From contig CADACE010000028.1 in assembly GCA_902786265.1 (NCBI GenBank), forward strand, positions 1 to 64,000: DNA of 64,000 nt, given 5' to 3'. This document shows, piece by piece, positions 17,004-26,276 of the stretch. Within the stretch, counting starts at the first letter, position 1, and the number at the start of each line of letters is the position of its first letter. The notes below the pieces were generated by a model. That model saw nothing but the letters and a program-made list of their open reading frames with translations, was not told the DNA's origin and made no database searches. A program made the translations under genes and the position numbers. Source of the stretch: an uncultured Chloroflexota bacterium. GTDB lineage: Bacteria; Chloroflexota; Anaerolineae; Anaerolineales; Anaerolineaceae.

Positions 17004-17738
17004 ATGGGGAATGAATCAGGTCAATGGATCATGTACGGATTGCCCGATGATGATCCGGAATGCGTCCATAATTTTGATGAAATGACCACCCTGGTCGAAA
17101 GGGTCGGATTCCTTCCTCTTTTCCGTAATGAAATCGAAGGGTTCTCCGTTGAAGAACATGCGAATCCGCACTACTGGTGGACCGGTGACAGCGAGCGGGA
17201 TCCATGGGAATGGCGTAAATATGCCGCACGGAGCCGAGAAATGGCGTACGGAAAATTCTTTGGCGGCAAAGCGGGGATGATTTCCCGGGAATGGCTCCCT
17301 CTCTTCCTCTCCTTCCGCCGGAACGGCTATGATTTTGAGGATTACTGGTATACCGGCCGCGCCCAATTCCGTCAAAAGAAGATCATGGACTGCCTGACCG
17401 GTATCCCGGAAATGCCCGGATGGCAGCTGAAACGCGAGGCTGGATTCGGGAAAACGGGAGAAAAGAACTTCGACGGAACGATCACTGCACTGCAGCACAT
17501 GCTTTACGTCGTGGTCTCAGACTTCCGCCCGAGGAAAAACAAATACGGCTTTGACTACGGCTGGGAGGTCTCCGTATATGCCCGGCCTGAGGAGATATGG
17601 AGGCCCGGACTCACCGAAGAATCATACCGCCTTACACCCGGTCAATCATACCGAGAACTATACGCATTAATGAGAGATCTGTATTCCTCGGCAGGCGACA
17701 CCCAAATCGATTCTCTCATAGGCAAACGACCGGAATAA
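17004..17738 (+). CDS. AlkZ-related protein
   Basis: A 244-residue protein resembling the small AlkZ-related proteins of Clostridia and relatives. It has MTTLVERVGFLPLFRN near the start, a WWTGDSERDPWEW signature, YGKFFGGKAGMISREWLPLF and a winged-helix-like middle part (LKREAGFG, then FDGTITALQHMLYVVVSDF). Full AlkZ proteins are DNA glycosylases that unhook cross-links; this short relative lacks a demonstrated activity. The reading frame stays open upstream through the antisense of the tRNA, but the ATG at 17004 with AAGGGA about 9 nt upstream is the credible start. A TATAAT at 16976 may belong to its promoter. The gene is monocistronic. Confidence 0.7.
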   Translation: MGNESGQWIMYGLPDDDPECVHNFDEMTTLVERVGFLPLFRNEIEGFSVEEHANPHYWWTGDSERDPWEWRKYAARSREMAYGKFFGGKAGMISREWLPLFLSFRRNGYDFEDYWYTGRAQFRQKKIMDCLTGIPEMPGWQLKREAGFGKTGEKNFDGTITALQHMLYVVVSDFRPRKNKYGFDYGWEVSVYARPEEIWRPGLTEESYRLTPGQSYRELYALMRDLYSSAGDTQIDSLIGKRPE

Positions 17739-17767
17739 ACAAAGCCTGTATCCCGAAAAAACTCATC

Positions 17768-17796
17768 TTGCGATTTTCCGATATTCCTGATAAAAT
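17768..17796 (+). promoter_or_regulatory. candidate promoter of the secreted lectin-like gene
   Basis: TTGCGA (17768-17773) and TAAAAT (17791-17796) are separated by exactly 17 bp and lie 36 bp upstream of the start codon at 17833. Confidence 0.5.
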
Positions 17797-17832
17797 TGGA
17801 TCATAAATAAAACACCTGACAGGGGGCAGAAC

Positions 17833-18501
17833 ATGATCCATACATCAGTTTCACACAAAGTATTGTTTGCAGTTCTTGCTGCGGTTTGTCTGATCACCTC
17901 CTTTGCCATGATCCATCCGGTCCATGCGCAGGATGTCCCGGAAGAGGCGGATAAGGCTTTTCAATCCATGCTCCAAAAGCTGAATAAAGACGGAATCATT
18001 TCCACTACCAACGGCGATTCCACCTACTGGGGAGACTACACGGACGAGTGGGCTCAGATCGGCTGGTACCAGTGGATCACCTTCGAACATTCGAACCGTT
18101 TTGTCTTTTCCGCGAATGTTTCCTGGGATTCTGCTTCCCAGACCCCGAACAATTTCGAATCCGGATGCGGGCTGATGTTCAACATCGGGAACGGGAATTC
18201 CAACCACCTGCTGGCTTCGATCCGCATGGATGGCATGATCTATTTCACCGGTTTCCGGAACAGCAGTTACCTTTCCTATGGCACCTACCGTTACGGGAAA
18301 AACTCGATAAAAGGGTCCGCTGATTTTGTGGTCGCTGTCGACAATGACAAAGCGACGGTTTATATCAACGGGGAACGTGTGGTCCGCAAAGCCGAATTGC
18401 CGATCATGGGCGACGGCGTAGGGCTGAGCACGCTTTCCGGGACGAACAAGGACTTCGGTACCCGCTGCACATGGAAGGATATTTTCTTCTATACCTGGTA
18501 A
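17833..18501 (+). CDS. secreted concanavalin-like (LamG/DUF1080-type) protein
   Basis: A 222-residue exported protein. It has a hydrophobic signal segment (VLFAVLAAVCLITSFAMI) with a likely cleavage after HPVHAQ. The mature part resembles a beta-sandwich of the 3-keto-disaccharide hydrolase/LamG type: FVFSANVSWDS, GCGLMFNIGNGNSNHLLASI, an FVVAVDNDKATVYINGERV core and a final W-K-D-I-F motif. This is a fold-level impression; no catalytic residues are assigned. AGGGGGC precedes the ATG. It is monocistronic, with its own promoter and terminator, so it is probably regulated independently. A sugar-binding role on the cell surface is possible. Confidence 0.6.
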   Translation: MIHTSVSHKVLFAVLAAVCLITSFAMIHPVHAQDVPEEADKAFQSMLQKLNKDGIISTTNGDSTYWGDYTDEWAQIGWYQWITFEHSNRFVFSANVSWDSASQTPNNFESGCGLMFNIGNGNSNHLLASIRMDGMIYFTGFRNSSYLSYGTYRYGKNSIKGSADFVVAVDNDKATVYINGERVVRKAELPIMGDGVGLSTLSGTNKDFGTRCTWKDIFFYTW

Positions 18502-18526
18502 ACAATCCTGAGAGGGAAGAATCACG

Positions 18527-18562
18527 GAGCGGCTCATTCCGACATGACGCCGCTCTTTTTTT
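18527..18562 (+). terminator. intrinsic terminator after the lectin-like gene
   Basis: GAGCGGC and GCCGCTC form a 7-bp GC-rich stem with a 15-nt loop, followed directly by seven Ts. Confidence 0.85.
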
Positions 18563-18638
18563 GCGTGCGGAACGGACCGCGCGGACGTCAGCCGGTGATG
18601 AAAAGAACGCTCCTGAATACGGAAAAGCAGACCGCCGC

Positions 18639-19742
18639 TCACTTCCGTTTCTTCCTCTTTTTCTTTATTGGAATATTCTGTATATTATTCTTCCGCCGCG
18701 CGTCTTCCTGCCGGTACCGCCGCCAGCGGTCGTGCAGCTTTTCGGGCGGATCCCCGATGATCTGCATGATCTCGGAATCTTCTCCCCGCTCCTTTGCTTT
18801 TTCGATCAGCGCCTTTCTCAGTTCCGGCAGGCTCATGTTTTCGGCGGTGCTTTGGTTCTTCTTATCCGGGGCTTCAGCGGATTTCTCATTTTTCCGGGAA
18901 TCGGAAGGCGCCGCGGAACCGCCGGAAGCGGCCTTGTTTTCCGCTTTCTGCTTTCCTGCTTCTTCCTTCACCATTTCCCGCTGCTGTTCTTCCTGCATGC
19001 GGAGGATCTTGTCACTATAATACCGCACGCGGGCTTCATGATTCCGTTCCCGCTTGATCTGGCGGGCGTAGCTGTCCAGCAGCGGCAGGGCTCTGTTCCA
19101 CACCTTCAGCACTCTGGGTTGACTGACCGGCTTGCTGGGACCGGCGCTGTTTTTCCCACTGCACTGCCGCTCCCGTTCCAGGAGCGTTTCGATTTTGATC
19201 TTGCCCTCGCGGATCTTCCGGCACTTATCTTCTGTCGCCTTGATCCGCTGACCCAGCGCGAACCAGCGCAGCTCCCAGTTATGCATCGGGATGCTGATGA
19301 GCCCGGCTTTATCATATATTTCATCGAAGGCTTTGCCGCATTTGCGGAAATAGTAGCTGGTCAGCCCGTAGAGGGCAGGTAGGTTCATGGTCTTGAGCTT
19401 GGGGAACTCGGCGCCGCCGGCTTCAAGCACGGTTTTGGTGAGGCAGAAGCTCCCTGCGACGCGGATGATCTTCTCCAGCTGCCTGCAGGCGACCGGGAAC
19501 CAGTCGGACTGCCGGTTGAAAGTGCCGGCATGGTTATGCAGGATGGTCAGATGGTTCCAGATCTGTTCCGCGGCTTCCTCAAATTCCAGCCCGTCATAGG
19601 AGAATTCTTCCAGCGTTTCATCCGGAAGCCGGTTCGGATCCAGCTTCTTTTCGGATTCGGGCAGCTCGGACATGCCGAAGAGCTCTTTCAGCTCTTCCGG
19701 CGTCATGCTGCTCATCGGGATAACGCTGTGGATCGGGTACAT
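18639..19742 (-). CDS. hypothetical protein with charged coiled-coil C-terminus and Lys/Arg tail
   Basis: A 367-residue soluble protein that I do not recognise. The first 30 residues are acidic. Residues of about 45-240 are helical, with W, L and R positions typical of a folded domain (IWNHLTILHNHAG, FPVACRQLEKIIRV, YYFRKCGKAFDEIYDK). From about 250 it becomes Lys/Glu-rich and low in complexity (REMVKEEAGKQKAENKAA) and it ends in KKKRKKRK. AGGAGAG lies 4-5 nt before the ATG, so this is a translated gene rather than a shadow. A nucleic-acid or ribosome-binding tail is possible but unproven. It has no operon partners; a convergent terminator precedes it. Confidence 0.6.
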   Translation of the reverse strand: MYPIHSVIPMSSMTPEELKELFGMSELPESEKKLDPNRLPDETLEEFSYDGLEFEEAAEQIWNHLTILHNHAGTFNRQSDWFPVACRQLEKIIRVAGSFCLTKTVLEAGGAEFPKLKTMNLPALYGLTSYYFRKCGKAFDEIYDKAGLISIPMHNWELRWFALGQRIKATEDKCRKIREGKIKIETLLERERQCSGKNSAGPSKPVSQPRVLKVWNRALPLLDSYARQIKRERNHEARVRYYSDKILRMQEEQQREMVKEEAGKQKAENKAASGGSAAPSDSRKNEKSAEAPDKKNQSTAENMSLPELRKALIEKAKERGEDSEIMQIIGDPPEKLHDRWRRYRQEDARRKNNIQNIPIKKKRKKRK

Positions 19743-20138
19743 CTCTCTCCTGCTTGGCGGGTGATCATCTGTCAGCAGTCAGCCAATAGTGGGGAAACAT
19801 CAGTCACCAACAACCGGACACCAGCCACGATATATAGTATCTATTTTCTATATTTTATATCATTATATCGCCATTCTCTGATCTGTCAACAGATTTTCTA
19901 TGAATTTTCTAAAATAGTGACAAACATCATCCTTCTGAAAGATGATATGAACACATCAAAACAGGGACAGCCCCATAAAGAGACTGTCCCTTCTGATGTT
20001 TGCTTCGCTAATCCGGCAGATCATGCGGAAAATGAAGCTGAGGAAGCTCCCCGCATGAATTGTCCGGCGCGGATACCGGTGCTGCTGGCTGTCGGTGATC
20101 AACGTAATACCTTCCCGCGCTGCCGGTTTTTAAAGAAA
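19743..20138. other. non-coding interval with a REP-like imperfect hairpin
   Basis: No credible gene is seen between the two minus-strand genes. The left part (19760-19850) has low-complexity CAGTCAGCC/ACCAGCCAC text resembling the spacers at opp and mtaB, then AT-rich sequence. At 19953-19999 a two-part inverted repeat (ACATCA with TGATGT; GGGACAG with CTGTCCC) forms a long imperfect hairpin like REP elements. A 92-codon frame from about 19948 has no ribosome-binding site or recognisable family and is not called. Confidence 0.5.
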
Positions 20139-20169
20139 TACGGAAGAAGGTATGAAGCCTTCTTCCGTA
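20139..20169. terminator. 12-bp perfect hairpin downstream of the papain-family gene
   Basis: TACGGAAGAAGG and CCTTCTTCCGTA form a perfect 12-bp stem around TATGAAG, 38 bp beyond the minus-strand protease stop. On the minus strand it is followed by the moderately T-rich TTTCTTTA. It most likely ends the protease transcript. Confidence 0.65.
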
Positions 20170-20207
20170 TTGTTGTTGCTGATAAAATGAATTTACTTTA
20201 TCAGAGG

Positions 20208-23200
20208 TTACTTGTTATTGAATGACGGAGCGCCATAATACGGTTCCGTATCGCTGCCAAAGGTATAGAAATCGATACCGTCAGACTCTTCGACAGCAGA
20301 TTCTTCGCCAACAGGTTCAGCGGTGGTGGCAATACCCTTCTGCTCGGGGTTATTCAATTCGAAGCCATCCTCCGAAGTTCCATCAACCGGGACATCGATA
20401 AAATCATCTTCGGTTGGTTCGAAGTCATCGAAGCCTTCCGATGCCATCATAAAATCTTCAGGCATTTCATCGAATTCCTCTTCTGGTTCTTCTAATTCAT
20501 TTTCAGGGATATCCGGATATTCTGCCGTCTCTTCCGCTTCAAGCAGTTCAAAGGCTTCCTGTTCCAACAGATCTTCCTCTGTCAGGTAATCTTCCAGTAC
20601 TGTATAGAATTCATCGGTATTCACAATCTCATTTGATTGTACAAATTCTGTTGCCAGGTCACTGCCATCAATGGATTTCGTACCATACAGGTTCTTCACC
20701 GTTATACCCGGAGAATAGACTTTCTTTCCGTTGACTGTTTTGTACTGCATAATATAGAAAGTATATAGTTGGTCTTTTGTCAGGTCTTTCGTGCAGCTTA
20801 CACCCTCTTTTTCACAGCACTGTTGGAAGTTTCCTTCATTAATACGGTATAACACCGAAATACCTTTAGCGTCAGATGACTTTGTTATCGTAAAGGTCCA
20901 GGTCGGATCTCCCGCATGGATCTTGGCATCAGCAGGTCTTGACATTGCGGAAACTGTTGGCGCCGTGTATTGTACCGCTACTCCGGAACCGTAATGCCTG
21001 ACGTTGTTGATGATGTTATAATGCATCACATAAAATTCATAGTTCTTTGCCTGGGACAGATTCCCAATAGAACAATAATTATCTGCTTTCAAACAGCCAT
21101 TCTTCACGCTGCCGCCGACTTCCCGATATAGAACCCGAATTCCTCTCGGAGTGGATTTCTCTTTCGTTGAGATAACTGCTGTGGTCGCATCTGTAAACTG
21201 TACTGTCACTTCACTTGGTATTGCAACCGGTACAAAATATACGGGCTTTCCTTTTCCGCCCAAAACCGTCTTGTTGTTATATATCCGATAGGGTCTCGCA
21301 TATACATAATAAAGCTTGGCATTTTCCAACCCTGAATAATTTAAAACCGTCTTATTCCCACTTAATGTCTCTTTCGCCACACGGCTCCCTGTTGATGCGT
21401 CAATTATGTAATAACTTACGCCATCCATACCGCTCATATATTGGGAATTCAGCTTTACACCCAATGAAACCGGCTGCGCTGTCAGTTTCGATATTGTACC
21501 ACTCGGCATTCCGTACACTGTTACTGTATTGCTCTTGTTGCCTGCTGAATCATATTTGTAAATTGTCAGCTTGTACACATGTCCATTGACCATGCCGCTT
21601 CCGCTAATATCTATCGTTGTTGTAGAAGAAGACTGAGTAGCCTTAATTGTGGGACTTACGGTTTTCTTTGCGTCTATATCATAGACAGTTATTTTATAGC
21701 CGCTGGCTGCATTGTCCCTTGCTGTTTTTAGAGTAATACCGGCATTCGTTCCAAGTACATTTCCTTGGGATATCGATAGTGTACTCATCGAACCACCAGA
21801 TGCCTTATTTGTGAAAAGTTTGACCTTCCCGTCACGGCCGATATTGGAGCCATTGACAATCATACCATCGCTGCCTGTTGCCGCGGTGAAAGTATAAGAA
21901 CCACTTGTTGATCCATTTTCATAATAAGCATATAAGTATCCGCTGGTAATGGTACATGAAACAGTAACCTTCGTCCTGCTTGAAACCGTCAACGGTGTTG
22001 ACAGCGGAATCAGATAATACCCCGGCGCGCCCGTGGTAAAGCTCTTCGTTACCGAATTACTTCCGGCACTCACGGTAAATTTAAGACCTAAATCCGATTC
22101 TTCCGTGAAATATCCGATGGCCTGTATCGACTCGCCGCCATCCACATAAAATGACTGTGACAGTCCATTGGAGGCATTCGTCCAGTAATAAGCTGGGCTG
22201 TTATCGTAAGCGTAAATATGGTCATAGCGCCCCGGCTTCGCGTCATATGCATACGCGTATTGATCCAGACTCTTATCATAATAAGAAAGCCAGAAGTAGC
22301 TGTACATGCTGTAGCCGCTCCCGCCCCAGCTGTTCCTGACGAGCCAGGCACCATTGCCTTCCGGCGTTCCGGAACTGAATTTACTTTTGGAGAAACTATC
22401 ATCCCAGCCAACAATCGTAACTTCATGATCCGTACCGCTTTCAGTAGGGACATAAAAAGAATTATTGATGGCATCGTAATAATTTTGGCTCGAATAGTAA
22501 GCAATTACTACCGCGCCATGATCCATAATGGCTTGTTTGACAGCATTTCTGTCACTTAAGATATCATAATAATAAATCCCGGTGATCGTATAATCTCCGT
22601 TACGGCCTGTGGAAGCAGCCGGCGCATAGCTGGCGGCACTGCTGTAAGGAGCAGCGGATTCCTTGACCGGACCAAGCATATTAAAAAGCGTGTCTGCAAC
22701 TCTATTGGCAAGACCGCCATGGTTGAGGTAATCGGTTCCGGAGGGAACGCCGGAGATGGTATCACCGGTATTTAATCCCTTTTCATCAGTAAACTGATGA
22801 TAGGAAAAATAAGCCAGATGAAGCTCGGAAAGGTCAATGCTGGTGGTGGCATTGCCATCATGAATCAGGTCTGCCTCAATAGCTGCAATCGCGGCATGCG
22901 CCCAGCAGGTGCCATAAGGATACTGACCGCGGATCGCGGGCAGGACGCCTTTTGTATATCCGTTATAGCTCGACGGAAGCGCTGTATTCTCTTCAAGTTC
23001 ATTTCCTTCAAGTTCATTCCCCTCAAGTCCTTTGTCCTTTACCACAATGGGGTGGTTCTCTTGTTCAGAGATAGGATTCCGCGGAGGAATGGGAAGTGTA
23101 TCGAGAACATTAACGATGATCTCCGGAAGCTCCAATCCGGAAGCTAACTTATATTCTCCGAAATTCGGGAAGAAATGAAAGACTTCCAATTTTTCATTGT

Positions 23201-23528
23201 AGTCTTCCCGGCAAATCCAGGTGACATCGACAGTCTGTGTGACATAACCGCTTACACTCGTGAGGATGCGGGAACCTCCCGGATTCTCCTCATAGATAGC
23301 CTCTCCACCCAGCCATACGGTAAGCTGTGAGGGGAACTCTTTTTCAAGTTCAATCATCGCGTACTTGTATTCCGTATCGATCGTTGTTTCATAATCCGCG
23401 CGTTCGAAACCTGTTATGACACTGCTGTCATAAAACTGAACACTTTCCGCGAACGCTGAAGCTGACAATATCATGATCCCCGCAAGGACCATTAAAAACA
23501 AAACTTGCATTTTACGTAAATAACCCAT
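20208..23528 (-). CDS. secreted papain-family (C1A) cysteine protease with lectin-like and fibronectin-like domains
   Basis: A 1106-residue exported protein. It has a signal peptide (VLFLMVLAGIMILSASAFA) and an N-terminal region of about 140 residues. A short repeat (EGNELEGNELEEN) is followed by a C1A peptidase domain with catalytic Cys208 (GTCWAHAA), His368 (TDHEVTIVGWDD) and Asn399 (RNSWGG). After it come a lectin-like domain around the GLSQSFYVDGG segment, several beta-rich fibronectin-like modules and a very acidic tail. The ATG at 23528 has AAGGAG upstream; an earlier in-frame codon at 23543 falls before that site. It is probably surface-associated or secreted and degrades proteins. No LPXTG or membrane anchor is visible. 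It is monocistronic. Confidence 0.85.
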   Translation of the reverse strand: MGYLRKMQVLFLMVLAGIMILSASAFAESVQFYDSSVITGFERADYETTIDTEYKYAMIELEKEFPSQLTVWLGGEAIYEENPGGSRILTSVSGYVTQTVDVTWICREDYNEKLEVFHFFPNFGEYKLASGLELPEIIVNVLDTLPIPPRNPISEQENHPIVVKDKGLEGNELEGNELEENTALPSSYNGYTKGVLPAIRGQYPYGTCWAHAAIAAIEADLIHDGNATTSIDLSELHLAYFSYHQFTDEKGLNTGDTISGVPSGTDYLNHGGLANRVADTLFNMLGPVKESAAPYSSAASYAPAASTGRNGDYTITGIYYYDILSDRNAVKQAIMDHGAVVIAYYSSQNYYDAINNSFYVPTESGTDHEVTIVGWDDSFSKSKFSSGTPEGNGAWLVRNSWGGSGYSMYSYFWLSYYDKSLDQYAYAYDAKPGRYDHIYAYDNSPAYYWTNASNGLSQSFYVDGGESIQAIGYFTEESDLGLKFTVSAGSNSVTKSFTTGAPGYYLIPLSTPLTVSSRTKVTVSCTITSGYLYAYYENGSTSGSYTFTAATGSDGMIVNGSNIGRDGKVKLFTNKASGGSMSTLSISQGNVLGTNAGITLKTARDNAASGYKITVYDIDAKKTVSPTIKATQSSSTTTIDISGSGMVNGHVYKLTIYKYDSAGNKSNTVTVYGMPSGTISKLTAQPVSLGVKLNSQYMSGMDGVSYYIIDASTGSRVAKETLSGNKTVLNYSGLENAKLYYVYARPYRIYNNKTVLGGKGKPVYFVPVAIPSEVTVQFTDATTAVISTKEKSTPRGIRVLYREVGGSVKNGCLKADNYCSIGNLSQAKNYEFYVMHYNIINNVRHYGSGVAVQYTAPTVSAMSRPADAKIHAGDPTWTFTITKSSDAKGISVLYRINEGNFQQCCEKEGVSCTKDLTKDQLYTFYIMQYKTVNGKKVYSPGITVKNLYGTKSIDGSDLATEFVQSNEIVNTDEFYTVLEDYLTEEDLLEQEAFELLEAEETAEYPDIPENELEEPEEEFDEMPEDFMMASEGFDDFEPTEDDFIDVPVDGTSEDGFELNNPEQKGIATTAEPVGEESAVEESDGIDFYTFGSDTEPYYGAPSFNNK

Positions 23529-23780
23529 AATACTCTCCTTCAAAGGGTTTTGATTACCAAAACTCTAAATACAGTTATTACAAAAAATGCAAGTTTTATA
23601 CCAACTACGAATTTTTACGATATTATATATTTAATATAGTATTATTTATTTTAAATTCTTATCGAAATAACAAATCAACATTTTATATAATAAAATAAGG
23701 GAAGGGAAAATTATTAAGAAACAGTGAGAAAAAAGAGATTGCAAAGAATAGTCTTTTTATGCTCTTCTATTTGCCTGATG

Positions 23781-24965
23781 TTAATCGCGGCGAAAAATGT
23801 CCCGAGAATAGATTTTTTCTTTCACATCCGATAATTCTCCTGTGATCCGGTTAGCGGCTATTATATCAGATCTGTTTTTGAATGACTCAAAATCATTGAC
23901 GATCTCAAATCCTTCATAATCCGGTTTGTTCCAGGTAGGTTCAAAAATAATAACTTTCGTACCTGAAGCAGCAATATTCCTCATTACATAAAGCGTGCTG
24001 CTTTCACGGTAATTATCTGAGCCGGATTTCATGGTCAGCCGATAAATCCCGACGCACTTCGGATTTTTAGAAAGAATTTGATCGGTTATGAATTTTTTTC
24101 GAATGTCATTAGATTCTACAATCGCGCTGATCAAGCTTTGGGGTGTATCCGCATACTCTGCCAAAAGCTGTTTTGTATCCTTCGGTAGGCAATACCCACC
24201 ATACCCAAAGGAGGGATTATTATAAAAGTCGCAAATACGGCTGTCCAGACAAACACCGCGGATGATTTCATCGGTATTCAATCCTCGAGTCTCTGCGAAA
24301 TTGTCCAACTCATTGAAATATGCCGCCCGCATAGCCAGATAGGTGTTGGAGAAGAGCTTCACAGCTTCGGCTTCAGTAGAGTGCATGAACAAAACAGGTA
24401 TGTTCTGTTTTACTGCACCTTCCTGCAATAAGGAAGCGAAAATCTTTGCCTTTTCAAGCAAAGATTCATCTTCCAAACGCGCTCCGATGATTATTCTCCC
24501 GGGATAAAGATTATCATATAACGCATGACCTTCCCGCAAAAATTCGGGAGAAAAGAATAGGTTTTTATCCGGAAGTTCATGCCGCATCCTGCGGGTAAAA
24601 CCGATAGGAATCGTTGATTTAATAACAATCGTTCCTTGTTTGTTATATTTTCGTATCGTATGGATGGCAGTTTCAACAGAGGATGTATCAAATTTCTTAG
24701 AATCAACATCATAATTGGTAGGAGTTGCTACAATAATAAAATCAGCATCTGAATAAGCAATCTCAGGATTTAATGTTGCATGGAGATCTAGTCGCTTTTC
24801 TTTCAGAAACTGCTCAATTTCCGCATCCCGTATCGGTGATATACCTTGATTAATCTTTTCAACCTTATCAGGAAGAATATCCACCGCATAAACACAGTGA
24901 TGCTGCGCCAATAAAACGGACAAAGAGAGTCCGACATACCCTGTCCCCGCTACGGCAATTTTCAT
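23781..24965 (-). CDS. ugd: UDP-glucose 6-dehydrogenase
   Basis: A 394-residue enzyme oxidising UDP-glucose to UDP-glucuronate with two NAD+. It has the Rossmann motif GTGYVG at 7-12, the active-site region NNPSFGYGGYCLPKDT with catalytic Cys259, and SPEFLREGHALYD in the middle domain. The ATG at 24965 begins four bases after the stop of the upstream epimerase gene; an upstream in-frame start would overlap that gene. It is the last gene of the polysaccharide operon and supplies the uronate donor that the preceding epimerase can convert to UDP-galacturonate. No clear terminator follows; the downstream 250 bp is AT-rich. Confidence 0.93.
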   Translation of the reverse strand: MKIAVAGTGYVGLSLSVLLAQHHCVYAVDILPDKVEKINQGISPIRDAEIEQFLKEKRLDLHATLNPEIAYSDADFIIVATPTNYDVDSKKFDTSSVETAIHTIRKYNKQGTIVIKSTIPIGFTRRMRHELPDKNLFFSPEFLREGHALYDNLYPGRIIIGARLEDESLLEKAKIFASLLQEGAVKQNIPVLFMHSTEAEAVKLFSNTYLAMRAAYFNELDNFAETRGLNTDEIIRGVCLDSRICDFYNNPSFGYGGYCLPKDTKQLLAEYADTPQSLISAIVESNDIRKKFITDQILSKNPKCVGIYRLTMKSGSDNYRESSTLYVMRNIAASGTKVIIFEPTWNKPDYEGFEIVNDFESFKNRSDIIAANRITGELSDVKEKIYSRDIFRRD

Positions 24966-24969
24966 AAGT

Positions 24970-26058
24970 TCATTTTGCCTTTCTTTTTTCAGATTGAGAA
25001 TATTCTTTATACCATTCCACAAATTTCCGTAAACCTTCCCGAATATTTACCTTTGGGGTAAAACCAAAATCCCGTTCCAATGGTCCGGAATCAGCGTAGG
25101 TTACAGGAACATCACCTGGCTGCATAGGAACCAGCTCACGATGTGCTTCAAAATCGTAATCTGCCGGAAGCAATCCTGCCCGTACCAATTCTTTTTGGAG
25201 AATATCTACAAAATCAAGCAGGTTTTCCGGATTTCCGCCGCCGATATTATAAACCTTGAAAGGAGCCACAGGAAGCCCGTCAGGACCATTTTTTTTCTCG
25301 GGCGGGCAATTCATCACCCGGGCAATACCTTCTACAATATCATCGATATACGTAAAATCCCGTTTGCAATTTCCGTAATTGAAAATTTTAATGGTCTCAC
25401 CTCTTAGGAGCTTCTCTGTTGCGGAATAATAAAACATATCCGGACGTCCTTCCGGCCCATAAACGGTAAAAAACCGCAGCCCGGTGCAGGGAATATTGTA
25501 AAGTTTTGCATAGGCATGTGCCAGTAATTCATTGGATTTTTTTGTTGCCGCATAGAGATTATATGGGGTATCAGTTTTGTCATCCGTAGAATAAGGAACC
25601 TTTTGGTTACCGCCGTAAACAGAACTGCTGGAAGCAAAGACAAGATGTTCCACCGGATGGTGCCGGCAGGCTTCGAGAATGTTATAGAATCCAATAATAT
25701 TAGACTCGATATAGGAATCAGGATGGTCAATACAATACCTTACTCCAGCTTGAGCTGCAAGATTCACAACAATATCCGGGTGATATTTCTCAAATACATC
25801 CTTGATCTCACTTTTCTCCGCAAGATTACCCTGAATAAATATATGTTTACATGTGGATTTTTCGGTGGTACTTTCAATTTGGTGTAGGCGGTACTCTTTC
25901 AAACGCGGATCATAGTAATCATTCATTGAATCAAAAGAAATAACTGTTCCGCTATCCATTTTGGATAACAAACGCCGTACAAGGTGAGATCCGATAAACC
26001 CTGGAGAGCCAGTAACAAGAATATTTTTTTCATTAATATTATTTAGTAATCCAGACAT
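24970..26058 (-). CDS. UDP-glucuronate 4-epimerase-like NAD-dependent epimerase
   Basis: A 362-residue extended short-chain dehydrogenase. It has an NAD-binding GSPGFIGSH at 17-25, the SSSSVYGG serine segment, the Y169-x-x-x-K173 catalytic pair (YAATK) and TGLRFFTVYGPEGRPDM, typical of the LspL/Cap1J UDP-glucuronate 4-epimerases. It would make UDP-galacturonate from the product of the neighbouring ugd. The start at 26058 has a GGGAAG-type site; an in-frame ATG at 26100 has none. The gene is separated from its upstream neighbour by about 220 bp of AT-rich DNA. Confidence 0.88.
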   Translation of the reverse strand: MSGLLNNINEKNILVTGSPGFIGSHLVRRLLSKMDSGTVISFDSMNDYYDPRLKEYRLHQIESTTEKSTCKHIFIQGNLAEKSEIKDVFEKYHPDIVVNLAAQAGVRYCIDHPDSYIESNIIGFYNILEACRHHPVEHLVFASSSSVYGGNQKVPYSTDDKTDTPYNLYAATKKSNELLAHAYAKLYNIPCTGLRFFTVYGPEGRPDMFYYSATEKLLRGETIKIFNYGNCKRDFTYIDDIVEGIARVMNCPPEKKNGPDGLPVAPFKVYNIGGGNPENLLDFVDILQKELVRAGLLPADYDFEAHRELVPMQPGDVPVTYADSGPLERDFGFTPKVNIREGLRKFVEWYKEYSQSEKRKAK

Positions 26059-26276
26059 AAAAATTTGCTTCCCTGTATATTGATTTCTGATCACATTCAT
26101 GTCTGTATGAGCAAAACAGAAAACAATAAGTTCTTTTAGTTGATGTTTTATATTTTTTTCTGTCCTCTACAACAAAAAAACCAGTTTCTTATAAAATCGA
26201 TATTATCCATATTTATAAAAATGATTCAACTCGGTTTTTCCGATATATCTTTAATTATTAACAAACCGTAAGAAAA

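Noticed and set aside
19948-20225. Possible small plus-strand gene of about 92 codons
   Set aside because: It contains two hairpins, has no ribosome-binding site and overlaps the end of the protease gene.
22990-23035. Direct repeats resembling a short CRISPR-like array
   Set aside because: They are in-frame 15-bp repeats encoding EGNEL inside the protease gene, with no spacers.
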